DNA of 64,000 nt from Haliotis asinina (GCF_037392515.1 NC_090288.1:18818969-18882968), one strand, 5' to 3'; positions 44,900 through 58,100 are shown, counted from the first letter of the stretch. The notes: generated by a model from the sequence alone, not told the origin. Translations and numbers: made by a program.

Positions 44900-45154
44900 A
44901 TGTGTCAAAACATGGGTCGCGTCAAGAGAGATTGCCCTGTGCCTGGTTGTACTGCAAAGCAACTTTCAAAACTGTCTAATCATTTATCACAAGAAAACAA
45001 GATGGATGGATCCCTTCCCTCCCACCCGCCATCTGGTGCGCCGTCGCCATCTTGGCAGCCGCCGCCATTTTGGCGGGTGCCGCTGCTGCCATCTTACCCT
45101 CTATCTTGGACGCCGCCATCTTGGATGACGCCATCTTGGATCCCGCCAGCTTGA
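44900..45154 (+). CDS. Outward C2H2-like gene, right copy (finger damaged)
   Basis: 84 codons from ATG 44900, with TATAAAA upstream at about 44790. It keeps CPVPGC and NHLSQ but has lost the final VH of the finger and part of the linker. The Pro/Ser tail again overlaps the CGCCATCTT array. Open but probably not a functional zinc finger. Confidence 0.4.
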   Translation: MCQNMGRVKRDCPVPGCTAKQLSKLSNHLSQENKMDGSLPSHPPSGAPSPSWQPPPFWRVPLLPSYPLSWTPPSWMTPSWIPPA

Positions 45155-45242
45155 TGACGTCACAATGTTGATGACGTCACAATGTTGCACAATGTTGCAC
45201 AGAGAACAATCGAAACACCCCAGGGAGACATTATACACTACT

Positions 45243-45248
45243 TTCCAT
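45243..45248. repeat. Target-site duplication TTCCAT (right copy)
   Basis: Matches 35301-35306. Beyond it, 45249-45948 shows no gene that I can support. Confidence 0.92.
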
Positions 45249-45948
45249 GACACAGGTGCTGAAATCTTATCCCAATAGTAATTACGTTGCTGTTAATGAA
45301 AGTTTGGATGATGTGAAGCTGACATAGAGTTGAGTCAACACAGTGATACTAAGTCGATGGACTAGGATGCTTTATATGTATTAGCGCCGAACATTGTCAC
45401 TTGTCTCTATGTTCAGCACATTACAGGGAACACTCAAGGGTGGTGGCCAGATGGTGGAAGCACCAAGGCATTCATTCAAACAAAAGTGTCCCAACGTGTG
45501 ACGTCTCCCGGTGAAACTGACTTGGTGCTAGTGTGTCGCTGGTTACCCAACAGCAAATGGTTACCCGGAACAGCAGCTTTTACAAAAGAAAAAGGCAGCT
45601 TGAGAGATGTCTTTGAGAAAATGATACATATTATTCACGATAATCATACGACTCATTTCCTCTTCCAGGGAGGAGAATAGATAAAACTTAGATAAAATAT
45701 TTACATTTGTGTGACGAATTGGTGGTACTAGACAATATTACTGGCACAATATATACCCCCTACGTCTGTGCGGCCTCTACATACGTCCGAAATAACAAAC
45801 TTTCATAAACAGGAAAATATGGGCAATTTTTATCTCGTATATATATATTCATCATCGTCACAAATAACTGAAAATATGTGCAAGTCATAACATTTATAGT
45901 AGTATTCAAGTCAGTTGACAAAGATTTGAAAACGATCTCTGTACAACT

Positions 45949-46104
45949 GGGGCCCTTTTCACAAAGCTCTCGTACGCCTTAAGAAGACCTCGTAACTTTT
46001 TTCGTAGCAATCGTGCCCCCTATACTGTAATATAGGAAGTAGGAATGCTACGGGAAAAAGTTGCGAGATCATAGGCTTACGAGAGCTTTGTGAAACGAGT
46101 CCCC
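45949..46104. repeat. Fold-back MITE
   Basis: Ends 'ggggccc' and 'gtcccc'. The arms share 'ttcacaaagctctcgta' (inverted as 'tacgagagctttgtgaa'), then 'cgtaac/gttgcg' and 'cgtagca/tgctacg'. About 156 bp with arms of ~60 bp. It lies 314 bp upstream of the SRGAP-type start codon. Confidence 0.8.
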
Positions 46105-46215
46105 GGTCCATAACGGAATGGAAACAGATGAACTTTCAGATGCTTCGTTTGAAGTTCTCGAAGTAAGATACAATAACTGTTGGAGTGAAAGCAGTATACG
46201 AGGAAACAGACCGCT

Positions 46216-46316
46216 GCGATTGGTCAAACGGATCAATGTTTTCATCTCGCACCTGTGCGCGTTGTCGCGTTCGACTCACGAGATTTTGGACTTTTAATTC
46301 CCATAATGCTCTGCGC
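46216..46316 (+). promoter_or_regulatory. Promoter region of the SRGAP-type gene with a ZNF143-like site
   Basis: A CpG-richer stretch with ATTGG (about 46219) and 'aattcccataatgctctgcg' at 46296-46315. The latter closely resembles the long SBS motif bound by STAF/ZNF143 in vertebrate TATA-less promoters. It is 102 bp upstream of the ATG at 46418, a usual distance. No TATA box is seen. Assignment is from memory of the motif. Confidence 0.5.
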
Positions 46317-46417
46317 GAGTAACGTTGAAGTGTAGAAGTGCGATCTATCGGGATTATAAAATTGAGAGCACTCATAAATCCAGTTATTCTTGATGAGCTT
46401 ATATTCGGAGTTTCAAT

Positions 46418-46484
46418 ATGGCCTCCGAAAGAAAAGCCAAAAAGGAGAAGGAGATCGTCAGTGAGTTTGAAAGTCATATGCGAG
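46418..46484 (+). CDS. SRGAP: SRGAP-type Rho GAP, first coding exon (3' partial)
   Basis: ATG followed by 22 codons (MASERKAKKEKEIVSEFESH and two more) and one base, then GTAAGT. Vertebrate SRGAP proteins begin with a similar basic stretch and K-x-KEI-x-x-E(Y/F)-(E/D) motif leading into the F-BAR domain, and the exon ends in the same place within that motif. SRGAPs bend membranes and act as GAPs for Rac/Cdc42 downstream of Slit-Robo. I could not find exon 2, which should continue the F-BAR helix, anywhere in 46485-64000. The first intron is therefore at least 17.5 kb. The short exon limits certainty. Confidence 0.65.
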
Positions 46485-46944
46485 GTAAGTAGCCCGGAGA
46501 AGCTGCAAACTGCACGCGCCCGGTGAAATCGACACTAAGGCTCCTGTCAAATGTCAATCATTCTTTGTGAGTTTCTCATCGCATAATTTTCCTTATACCG
46601 ACATGAAATACCGAGAACCTATCAAATTAGACAATGTTTCACATATGCGTGATTATGTTGTAAAAGTGGTGATATTATAATGTTGTATTGATGGCATGTG
46701 TTCTCACGGGTCACAGACACACCTTTTTAGCCCCAGTGGATAACAACTTCCTCTTTGCAAGTAGTTTGTGGGTGACGAGCCCCCAAATGACAGTTGATGA
46801 CAGACGGGAATCAGCAAAACGTCGCGCGCCCCAATTTGATGGAGAAAACACTATTCTTACCTTTCTTAACATGAACAGTCGCCTCATGGATGTTAAAAGT
46901 ACACTATTGATTGTAGAAAAGTTTTCTAACAGTTTGTAAGGTGG

Positions 46945-47212
46945 TTGGCTATTGAGATAAATGCATGGAACCACTGCTGATATCGTTTGGATGCAGACAC
47001 ACTTACCGTGTTCGACTATTGAGACAATTGCATGGAGCTACAGCTGATATCGTTAGGATGCAGACACACTTACTGTGGTCGACTATTGAGACAAATGCAT
47101 GGAGCCACAGCTGATATTGTTAGGATGCAGACACACTTACCGTGGTCAACTGTTGAGACAAATGCATGGAACCACAGCTGATATCGTTAGGATGCAGACA
47201 CACTTACCACTG
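46945..47212. repeat. 67-bp tandem repeat, about four copies
   Basis: Units begin near 46951, 47018, 47085 and 47152 with few differences ('gagacaaatgcatgga', 'ggatgcagacacacttac'). It lies within the presumed first intron of the SRGAP-type gene. The following 47213-52925 shows only AT-rich non-coding sequence and a short (TA)n at about 50252-50272. Confidence 0.92.
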
Positions 47213-50200
47213 AATCAAACCACACTTCACTCACATCATATGCGTTTTACATAAGTTTCTCAGAAAACACTCTATGCAAGTATCTGATGCCTTTAAAATC
47301 TGGAAAAGAAGAAAAAAGTCATTTAATAACAAATTAGATAATTTTTATCAGCAACAATATTAGGCTCCCAATATAATATAATTGCAGGGACTGATAACCA
47401 TCTACAACAAAATTAGTGAAGAGCGAGCACGCACGCACACATGCAGCCAGCCAGGATTGGTAGAGAATTTAAAGCCAGATAAATGTCACGTAGGACCTAG
47501 GACAAGCACCTGTGATTATATTGTTTGTGTCATATTACTTTGTTCATAATGATGTTTTTCTTATCAGATCTAAATATTTACCCACTTCATAGATTGTAAG
47601 TCAAAAGTGAATAAAGTAACGGCTGTGACTGGTCAGTGATATGCATGATGGCTGATAAGGGTGTAATTGTTTTGATAGGAGAGGAGTAATACAAACAATC
47701 ATTTGAGTTAATTGAAAGCAAGGTGTTGATGTTTGGTGAAGATTTATGACCATTGTGTCATCTTAATGTGTATGGCTCTTGAACTGTGATTACAGAGGTG
47801 GATATGTAACCTTTCACCTGCTAATCACCGAAGCTTGCAGGTGTTATCATACTGTGCTCTGTTTACCTGTTCTTGGTTTATGGCTAAAGGTTGTGTAAAT
47901 TGACTAGTGAAGCATTGCAGCTAATGAAGGAGTAATCTGCACATTGTAGCTGGTACCACACAAACACACTGCTGTACTGGACTGAGCATACAGCAAGAAG
48001 CTCTGAATACAATGCTGGACTTGAAGCATGACAATTGTTTTTTAGCAAAGCCAATGTATTCACTAGTTTGTACAACATATACCAAACTTTTTCATAGCTG
48101 ACAACTCAGGTATCTGTTATAAACAGTTTGGAGCAGATTGTTCGTGGATGATATGACTGCTTTGATTCTGTATTGACTTTATTATGTTAAAGCTATAACA
48201 TGATAACCAGTTTAGTTATCCTTGCCAGGGAGTATAAGGAGTTTGTTTAGCAAAACTTATCATACCCCTCTCCATCTGTGTAAAGTGATAAACATTGTTG
48301 TTTTCCTTCTGTCATTTATACCAAGGTAACTTGTTGGTGTGTGTTCATTTTATTTAAATTGTACTCAGTGCAAATCTAAGCCAACAAATGCAACAATGGA
48401 TTGATAAGTTGGAACAATGGATTGATAAGTTGATAAGTTAATATGAATGATTTTATCAGTCGAGTGCATAGTATTTGTTGAATTTCCTCCCATGTTTTCC
48501 TTTTAAGTGATATGTCATTAAATATCAACAATGCCAAGACCTTGCAGTCAGGAAGTAGACTGCTGTGAGCTGTGTAGCAACTATGAATGTAATACTCCAT
48601 TGTAAGCTTATCAAAACACAAGGACTTGATCACTAGTTATCAGTGGTCCAGGAGAGATTAATCAATTATTGGTTGATCGATCTGGAATATGGAACTGATT
48701 GCCAGTTTGCTGAAAGGTATGTAAGTGATATAGAGTGCCAGATGAAATAGAAAATAAGCTCAAGATTGAAATTTACTAGTGCATTGCCACTCAAAGGATC
48801 TGAATAAAGCATAAATATAGACAGTTAATGTATGTGAATTACTGTTGGTCACACATGAGGTCACTGTCCATCTGTATATTTCTACTGGTGTTGCATGCTT
48901 TATCCTGAAACAAATAATTATTTTTTTATATGATATGAATCATTAACAAGGTGTTTTCAACATGTCATTTAGCTAAAATGTTTCACAGTTTCTTTTTGAA
49001 AGAAGTATCAACCTAAACCTGCAAACTGCACAAACACATATACACAAACTCTTTCAATATCAGAGATTTTTCTATGCCAACAGATATATATATATAACAG
49101 CACTATGTTTGCATCCCGTTGACAACAAATACAAACAGCTGTGGGTTGTGAGGCTGGCGTGTTAATTTGTACTCTGGTTATTAAGCAGCCTGAAAGAACA
49201 AAGGAAATATATTAAATACAATTAAGTAGATAATGTATGTACATATTTAGATCACTCAATAAGTATATAGAATTCATCTGATCAAATATATTTGAACTAT
49301 GTCACAAGGTATAATGGTACATAACATCGATATAAATATGCAGCGATCATAAAAACTATAGGTGCCTTCAGGAGATGTTATAATTAATACATCCATGATG
49401 TACATTTAGGTATTACATACCAGGTTGAGGGTACCCAAGCTGATAGGACCAGATATCCTTCTGAGTGACCACAGATCTGCATAGCAAATAATAATGTATG
49501 CAAAGAGTCTATATACAAGTGATATGCTATAAAGTGAGGTTTAAGAGTACAACTGCATCCGCCACACAAATCAAACACGGAACTATGGATAATATACCAC
49601 ATATGCATCAATTAACCACACGTCTCAAACATACATGCATACACACATTCAAACATATGCATTCATGCATTCAAACGAACTAGTGATTACTTTTATAAGA
49701 TGCCTGAGATTTAGTTAATAGTTAACTGAATAACCATGCATTTAATCCTTAAACATTGCTATAACACAGTGATCTGATAGCTTATATCTATTACACATAT
49801 TAATAAGATATGTTACATTATAGGTATATCAAGTCTGAAGTACGTGCTACCGTAAGTCTTATTTCTGATTCTATTAAACAAGAAATTATCCATATATACA
49901 GTATTTTATACAATATGGACCAACCTTAAATCATCACACGACCGTAGTTATGTGTTGCTCTCAACAAAACAAGACAGCATCTGAGTTTAAAATCTGAACT
50001 TTGTGTTAAACAGTGGTCAGCTTGGCCTATCAGCGAACAATAGAAATGACTTGAGGGCTGTGGCAAAGAGTGTTGAAAGGATGCAGTGTGACATTGACAA
50101 TTACTGGAGATCAGACTGAGTGTAAATAAGGCCTACTATGCAGAGCTATGGACTAAGAGTAAAATGAAGTGTAAAACATTGCTAAGATTCTTATAAGTGT

Positions 50201-52925
50201 CCATTGTTATCAAATGGAAACAGTGCCATGATTGATACCTAAGAAGAACTATATACAAATATATATATATATACATATGAGTCTGCCACATATATACATG
50301 CTTAACCACAATGCATAACACACTGCAAATATTGTATTTTGCTTGACACTGATTCTAACTGATGTAAAACTCATTGAGTGGCTGGAAGTGAGGATTACAT
50401 GGCATAATAAATATGCAAATTTCAAGCAGAAAATGCGGATGAATAGTGCACGCAGTGATCAGCTAGTGATAGACAAGCATAATGTTTGCCACATGCATTG
50501 GTAAACAGAGCTGGCTTTGTTCATAATTACCTATGATGCTGAACTTTGTAGCCTTGGATCTATTTATAAGTTTTATTTAGATGAAACACAATTCGAACCA
50601 AATAACCAACCTTAGAACTTAGCTGTGAGAACTTGATTATAGTGTGTTACCAACATTCTGTCACATTTCGTATAGAGAAAAATAATCTTTGGAAACTGAT
50701 TGTTTGAGCTTAGATAAATGTTTGTTTCTTTGAAAAGTTGAATGTTTTATAGAAACATTCAACCCCTTGTGAGATTCAGTAGGAATCTAGACTTGGTTCA
50801 ACTTCAATTTGGACTGAACTTTACAGTAAGGTACTGGGTGAAAATAGAATAGCTGAGACAGACTGCATGAATCTGACAGCACGGATATATACATATCCCA
50901 GGTAAATGTTGTCAGTGATGTTAATGGTGATTCTAAAACAATTATGAAGATTTATGTATAGATATGAAAAGAGCACTCACAGCACGGATAAGACAGGTTT
51001 CTATGCATGCATGCAAATACTCTTATACATGGAACCCATTGTTCAGTGCAGGACCAAGAAATAGCTCCAAAAACCCAACTTTTATCTTCATTTTGTTGAA
51101 GTCTTCTTTCAGCAACAAATTTGCATCTGACTTGTTCTGCGAAAACAATTGCCCTGCAAACCCTCAGTTGACCACATGTAACATACCATCTGTCATGTTA
51201 CAGCTTAGGAGCCATGGCTGTTCTTAATTTCAACCAGTTATCTTGGAGATTCAAAAGATTTATTTTGCTTTTCATGAGTACATTCGTAAATGAACATGAC
51301 ATGTCTATAGTGGTATCTGATTTAGAACTAGAAGTAACAAGTTGCACAATGACATTGGTGTATCTTTATCAGTGTTCGAAATACCTACTAAAAACACTAC
51401 TTTACTGACACATGCTAAACATTTTTAATGAAATGTCTTTCATGATGACATGTTTTATTTTTCTTGGGAGAAGAATACCTTCCCTGAAATGATAACATAA
51501 CAGCACATTATTTCCAGTACTTTTATTTTTCTGTATGCAAGGACAAAATATCGTGATACGTATCGTATCGTATGTATCGGACTACCAGTATCGTGATACG
51601 TGTCATATGGTGGCATGGGCATATCATCACAACTCTAGTATTTAAGCCACATAAAGTGTCATATTGCTGAAAGAAGACTCTGCATCAACTCATCCTCCCA
51701 ATCAGGTTATATAATGTAGATTATAGATATAAGAAATCAAGTCATTTGTCAAGATTTTGAATAAACTGAAGTAAGATGTACTGCAACAACGTAAGTGTCT
51801 CGAAAAAGCCCATATTATCAGTCATATGCCATGACCCGTCTGAGGACAATTTTTTGTCATGTTATTTCATTTGAATTCATCATACATTCATGAACTTCTA
51901 GAGCTTTCAAATAACTCAATGTCACATGTGAAGCTAACATTCATGGTATGGTAATCATGTCCACACATGTTTTACCATTTTTCTGTGCTGCTTTTAAGTA
52001 TCATGACACATGACACATACATACAAGCAGTGCCCTGTAGAATGCATAAACATGCATGAAAGGAACATTTCATACTACTATTATGCATGTTTGTTGCCAT
52101 GAGCATATTGATACTGCGTCTCTATAATACATGTACATGCAAAGTAGAGGCCAGGTTTACTTACCTTTTCTATTTGATCAACATTTTGCATGATATCAGA
52201 CCATTTTGAAACAAACATGTGTTTTTTTAATTAAAAAGACTTTACAAAGTAACATGTTGCAGGTATACAAGCATTATTTTATGGTGTATGGAAGTTGTCT
52301 ACTCAGCTACAGTGAGTTCCAGCAGAGAGTGCTCTTTTGGCAGCCATATGCCCCATTTATGCACTTGAGTTGGTGTTTGTTTGTCTATTTTGCCTTTGAC
52401 CTTTCTATGATGTTACTTCCTTTTACCTCTTTGGCATTTCTCCAGAAACATACATCTGATTTATTGACAACTGAGTATGTGATTCAAAATCATACTCAGT
52501 TTCAAATGTACTATATTTATAAGTGTAAGCCAAGTTGTTTGTACCAAGGTGTATGTGATGTTGTAGGATTGAGGGCTGGTTGCCTTATGTACAGGGTGGT
52601 AGATCTCACATTTTTTCTGTCGGCTGATACATATATATAAGCTTATATAGCAACTGATGTTGCTGGACAGTAAAGCTTCATATTTCATTTGAAATAAGTG
52701 TTTAAAGAACTATTTTGGTACATAAGCTTCCATTTTCTATGAGAGGATTTCTTGTTCATAATACTCAAATTCTAGTAAATCTACAAATAAAGTTTAAATG
52801 AACCTTGCCTCTGTTACTATTACCAGTCCAGCTGACACAGGGAAAAACCCCAGATTTACAAAAATAGTCATCGGAGTAAGATCTAAAATTTTCAGACACA
52901 ACTTGGCATAACAGATAATTTTATA

Positions 52926-53046
52926 TGTAGTGAGTGAGTGCGTTTGGTTTTATGCCGCTCTTAGCAATATTCCAGCGATATCACGGCAGGGGACACCAGA
53001 AAATGGGCCTCAGAGTCACACATTGTACCCATGTGGGGATTTTAAA
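52926..53046 (-). repeat. tRNA-derived SINE, truncated copy
   Basis: 'gtgagtgagtgcgtttggtt' then 'caatattccagcgatatcacgg' and 'gacaccagaaaatgggc': the inverted 3' part of the SINE family, truncated before the B box. Confidence 0.8.
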
Positions 53047-54459
53047 TGTATGTTTCATTTAAATTATCACTCAGTTTCTGGTATCAATATATATCGCTGT
53101 ATTTAAATTAACTATGAAGTTGCAGTAACTGTAACCAGTAATGAAATTATATTTTTGTAACATTCCTGATCAGCTACCAAAGTGATGAAACACTTAATAT
53201 TTAACTGGTGAACCTTATATAAATTTCCACAGTTCTTTTCCATTTATTAGCAAGTGTTAGAAAAGGTGCATTTCAAAGACTGTTGAATAAACATGTTCAT
53301 AAACAAAACTAATCCCATCAACTTGAAAGGCAGATTATTAGCAGTTAAGTTACAGGAATTCAACTGTCTTCGTCTAACTAATTTCAGCACTGTATTAAGC
53401 AGAATTTTTTAATGTCACTATTATGGTGTTGGACCATGTCAACACACCAACTGGTGCCATGTCCTGAAGTTCCAAGCATTGTGTGAAAATATATTGGAAC
53501 TGAACATGTTTTATTATAAATGTTAGATTTGTGTATGCTCTGATGATGTGCTTTGTTCAGGGTTACATGATAGACAAAGTATATGAACTGGCATCGATTC
53601 TGAAGGTTTGTACAAGTTGGTCGCCTCAATGCGGGGTCCCTTTACTTGTGGCGATATACTGTAGTTGTTTGTCTGAAGCAGTATGTGGACAAGTTGGGCA
53701 GGACCACTTCATGTCGTCCATGGGATTCCAGGTATTCAGTTTAGAAAGGGCTGATCTCAGCAAACCTCCACAGCACATGCAGCAGGAGGTAAACCGGTCT
53801 GTGTCTCATCTGCTGACACTGACTAACATCTCACAGTTATACTTGTGCACAGGTTAGATCAGCTGGATTTGTCCGCTTTGGGCTACACAGAAATCTGTAC
53901 ATGATTCATATTGACTATACTGTAAGATGTAACTGGTCTAAAGAATTCACCTTGTGGAACTCCACTAACATGGCAATGCTTGTACTACATGTTTTGTATC
54001 GTTTGTACAAGTAAGTTACCTAGGAAGTGTTCTGAAATCAGAAAGTTTGAAGGGGTTTTGGTCCACATTTTCTCGTTTATCAGGAGAAAGTCTGGCCTTG
54101 AATTATAATCTTATGCATGTATATGGGTAATATAACTCATACTTTTTGACAAAATTGAAATATTATGACCATTAACCCATTCAATCATTGATGATTCAAC
54201 ACTGTAGGCCGAATTTTTCAGCCAAGACATCACCAGTCCCCAGACACCGTAGGCTAAAATTATATGTAATTTCAGGAACCTAACCAATGTATGATTCATT
54301 TGCCAAATCTGTCACTCTTCATAATGCCTGTCAACATTTATTACATTTTAAATGGCCATATATTATTGACAGGATTAGGATTATAAACTATTATTATTAT
54401 TATAAAAAATTATTCTTCACATTGGAGTTCTCAGTGGGCAAATTAACAATCTTTAGAGG

Positions 54460-55112
54460 ACATAATTAAAATTAAGAATAAACTCAACAACAGTATTCAT
54501 AAAAGTGTCAAATGATCGTGTAATATAATTCAAGCGATATCTTGTTTTTGTAGCTTCTATTAGCTCTAACTTCACACTCGGACAGGATATTTAATGCTGA
54601 AATATAAATACATTAAACTTTCTTGTCACAGGTCATAACCTAACATGATACGTCCTCTAAGTTCCATGATATAGGTTGTGATTTTTGGTGTAACACTTTC
54701 AGAATAGCAACACTTCCATCTGAATCTACAGGTTTTCATTTACGAGGACAGTATCCAGTGCAACCATTACTTATACTACTCCGTTATGTGATTGTCTGAC
54801 TTAGGTCATGTGACTGATTTTGACCTATCACAATCCTTATTGCAGACTGAGGTGAAAATGGGTCATTAGAAACTAGTCTTTATCCAATACAATCGTTTTT
54901 TACATATCAGAACGTTCTGTTGACAAAGGGTACAGTGACATTTTTGATGTTCAGAACTTCCCCATGATACCCACCATCAAATGAATTGCCGCACATGTTA
55001 TTCGTACAAAGCTTCGAAAACGGTGGTATTTTGCGCTGTTGTATCACGCTACCAAGCGAAATGCTACTGATATCGGGAAATACACGACCATACATATTAT
55101 CTGAGAAATCCT
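54460..55112 (+). repeat. Unclassified dispersed repeat, copy 2
   Basis: Diverged counterpart of 1985-2640 in the same orientation, with shared blocks along its length. Non-coding. The region 55113-59149 after it holds no gene that I can support. Confidence 0.5.
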
Positions 55113-58100
55113 TTCATAATAATTTTCCGATTGTGTAAATATTGTCCCAGTTTTTGTTTCCTTTGTGGTTTATCTGGATATAAAATGTGTAAAGCCTGTA
55201 TTTTCATAAAAAATTAAGTTATTGAAGTTGCACTCATATTACATGAATAATATGTTAACTTGCATATTTATAAACAGTAGGTTTAGACCTTTCAAATGGT
55301 GTATGATATGAGATGATATTTTCCTTGATAAACATAAACTTCATCTATGACCTCAGAGTCTCTGGGAACTCAGTGTCATGGCAGTGTATGCCTCTGGTTG
55401 AAAGAGTTAAACTTAAAGAACATTTCTTTTGCCATAAATTGTGCTCAATGAAATAAAGACCCAGGTCACCAGGAACATGTCTTGCAGAATTGAGCAGCTC
55501 TAAACATAATGAACCAAACTAACTCATTCCCAGTGATAACTGCTGAAGACAACTATGTTGACAGACTGTGACATTTACCAGTAACTTACATGTACACACA
55601 TGCCTGGAAGATTGCTCTTAGTCATGCACATATTCTCACTTGCAATGCTATTAACTTACTCCATGTTGGGAAACTTTGACACTGTCCAGTGTTATATTTG
55701 TCACTGACATTTATGTGGAAGAGATCTGCTAGTTGGACAGTTACAGCAGCTTCACTGAAACATGACTGAGAAATTGCACATTGGTTTGCATGGTAAAATT
55801 GTTACCTATGAATACAATATGTTTATTAGATTTGCTAGGTTTCATTGAGTTGCTATTCTTGAGATTCAGGAGAATTTTATTGGTGAAGGCTGTTAGGATT
55901 AATGGCTGCTCCCATGTCGTGTACTTTTTGTAGGTAGCTATCTGCACATGTGACTCGTGTGCATTCTGCTATCTCCATGTTCAGTACACAAACAAGTGTG
56001 GACCAGTGCATCACTGGTTGCAGTCAGAGCAATGTCTGGGTAACATCAACCAAAATCACTTGTGGGATTTTGATGATCAAATTTAACAGAAAAAGTCAGT
56101 TGAAAGAAGGATTAAAAACATATATTTTTGATTTAGTGGAATTTTGTTGTTTTGTTATAACTCACTTGAATGAAGTAAAGTAACCATGAATATTCGCAAA
56201 CAAACATGTGCTCAACTGTGTAAAGCTGTTTGCATTGTTTAACCACTTTTCTTGTTGATGTACAGTTCCAGTGTCTTTCTTCCATGTGTACATTTTGTTA
56301 GTTTGTAAAACATTAATCAGAAAAATTTGGGCTAAGCCCCGTAACACTGATGATTACATAAAAATAACATATATATCGACTAAAACTGATAACCGTTTAC
56401 CTCAAGTTCTCTGATAATTGATTGTGGGTTTGGTTTCTGATTCCCAATGCTACAAACCATCAAGCCTGTCCTTGAATCTATCACAGGGTGAGTCGTTGGT
56501 TGCAGACTGTTACATGTATATATGGATGTTGTCGGTGAAATGCTAGGGCCCTCCTTGGTTAAATGTGATGTGTTGTGCAGATTCTGCCAAGGACTTGTGA
56601 CCCTACAGTTCATGGAAGTTGATTGGATTTTCAATTGTTTGTGAAACCAAACACTGTGAATTTACCTGGTTCAACAATCTTCAAGAACAGCTCTTCCTCT
56701 GATCAGTTAACATTTGATGGCTCTGTTGCCGACTTCTTGTCTGATCTCAGCTCACTAGACCAAGTCATTACTGACCTGAAGCACACATACCTACCTCAGG
56801 TCATCTTAGTGTGCATAACTGATACCACTGACTTTGTATTGACCTTACAGTTAACCGTCACCTAGTAGTCCAGACATAGTCCCTGTCCCACCTACAGTCA
56901 TCACAAACATCCAGATATGCTGTAGTCCTGGCCCCCATATATAGGGTTATTGGGCAAGTGCTAATTGTACTGATTACGGCAGCAATATCTGGCATGGGGA
57001 GTAGCTGTTTCAACATGTGTGCTATATTAGTAATTTTTTTTCTCGTATTGTGCCTTCTCTTCTCTGGTTTTCATAGAGTGTGGATGGTATGCTCCACCTA
57101 TCACTTGTATGCCCTAGGGTACAGTCAATGATGAGCGCTTGCTGCTATTTCAGGCGCACGATCCAGATCAGCTTCACTCGTCATACAGATTTTCTGGGGT
57201 ATGGTGTCTCAACATGTTGGCAGTATGCCATCTGATAACAGCATAAAGTCTTTGCCAAGTACCTTAAAGCCACTAGTGAAAGTGAAAATCTGTTTGAATA
57301 TTGGGTCATTCCTTTTCACTTTCTCAGTGGAATTGACATATTGAAAACTGTCAAGAAAGAATGTCTCTGTCTTAAGTGTGTCACTGCAAGCTGACATGGC
57401 AAACGTTTGACAGTCAGTTGATGTCTCCTCTCATTCTAAACCAAATTTTTTTTGCTTCAGAAAAGGTAACATTGACAGACATCTTTTTGTGAGCCTCAAA
57501 TTGTGTGTTTCCAATGTTTCTGGTATTTGCTGTGAGTGTTTCAGTTTGTATTAAATAAGGTAGGTGTGCTTTGTAGAGAGACCGAGAGGGAGAACGTTGC
57601 AGCCATGGAAGAAGATTGACTAATAGGCGTTAGTGTCAGTTTTATACACCTGACCTGGCAAAACAGCAGTTAGAGGATGGCTTGCTGTCAACAGTCAACA
57701 TCTTGTGTCAGAAATGTCGATACTGTCTTCCTTGGCATGGGACAGCTCCTGTGTTTGGCTTGGTTCTGGCAGGGAGAGATTTAGCTAGATAAACAGTGTT
57801 TGTGGGGCCCTGTGTGCAGGTTTTGTTCAATGAAGAAATCAAGTTTGAATTGATATTTGCATGTGTTAGTTTATTTAGTCATATACAAACAGGGAAAAAA
57901 TTCAAAATATGCCACTTATGTGTGAACATACCTTAAAAGATTTAAGTTTGCATGCACCTTTGTTAAATTAACTTTGCTGAAGTTTATACATTCAGGCTGA
58001 TCATTTGTAGAACATAAAGGATACTGAGCATATTTCGTTTTTCATGTGAGATCATTTTACGAATTATAGTAGTCTGCCTTCAAATGGAAATATTTTGCCT

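Larger units (their letters stand above)
35307..45242. mobile_element. Polinton/Maverick element, 9.9 kb, internally reduced
   Basis: The termini begin 5'-AGT, terminal inverted repeats are ~1 kb, and a perfect 6-bp duplication flanks the element. Inside on the + strand are two novel ORFs, a packaging-type ATPase, small basic proteins, a Polinton-type coiled protein in two parts and a chromo-integrase. Missing are a protein-primed DNA polymerase B, major and minor capsid proteins and a maturation protease; full elements are usually 15-20 kb. The 1.3 kb after the left repeat (36288-37590) contains only a SINE-like insertion and an AC microsatellite. The integrase is broken. I infer a non-autonomous or dying copy. 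It lies between the divergent FAM72 and SRGAP-type genes. Confidence 0.95.
44241..45242. repeat. Polinton terminal inverted repeat, right arm
   Basis: 1,002 bp, inverse of 35307-36287. Differences from the left arm include a ~55-bp tandem duplication (44640-44760), a deletion in the inward Cys-rich gene (near 44450), several indels in the outward gene, and a repeated 'gcacaatgtt' near the end. It ends ...acactact next to the target duplication at 45243-45248. Confidence 0.93.

Noticed and set aside
35307..45242. Integrated complete virus
   Set aside because: No capsid, polymerase or protease genes found and the integrase is broken, so a reduced transposon is the better description.
45486..45680. 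64-codon + strand ORF between the Polinton and the SRGAP-type gene
   Set aside because: No recognisable domain, promoter or splice context; expected by chance.
48370..48440. 'ttgataagtt' tandem words
   Set aside because: Simple low-complexity sequence.
51540..51605. 'tatcgtgatacg' repeats
   Set aside because: Short local palindromic repeats, too small to support a function.
52206..52640. 144-codon + strand ORF
   Set aside because: Hydrophobic AT-driven composition, no family resemblance, no splice or promoter support.
53531..53857. 108-codon + strand ORF, considered as an SRGAP exon
   Set aside because: Its residues do not fit the F-BAR helix and no in-phase acceptor for the first exon is present.
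56623..56865. 80-codon + strand ORF with protein-like composition
   Set aside because: No recognisable family and no supporting signals; recorded as unresolved.
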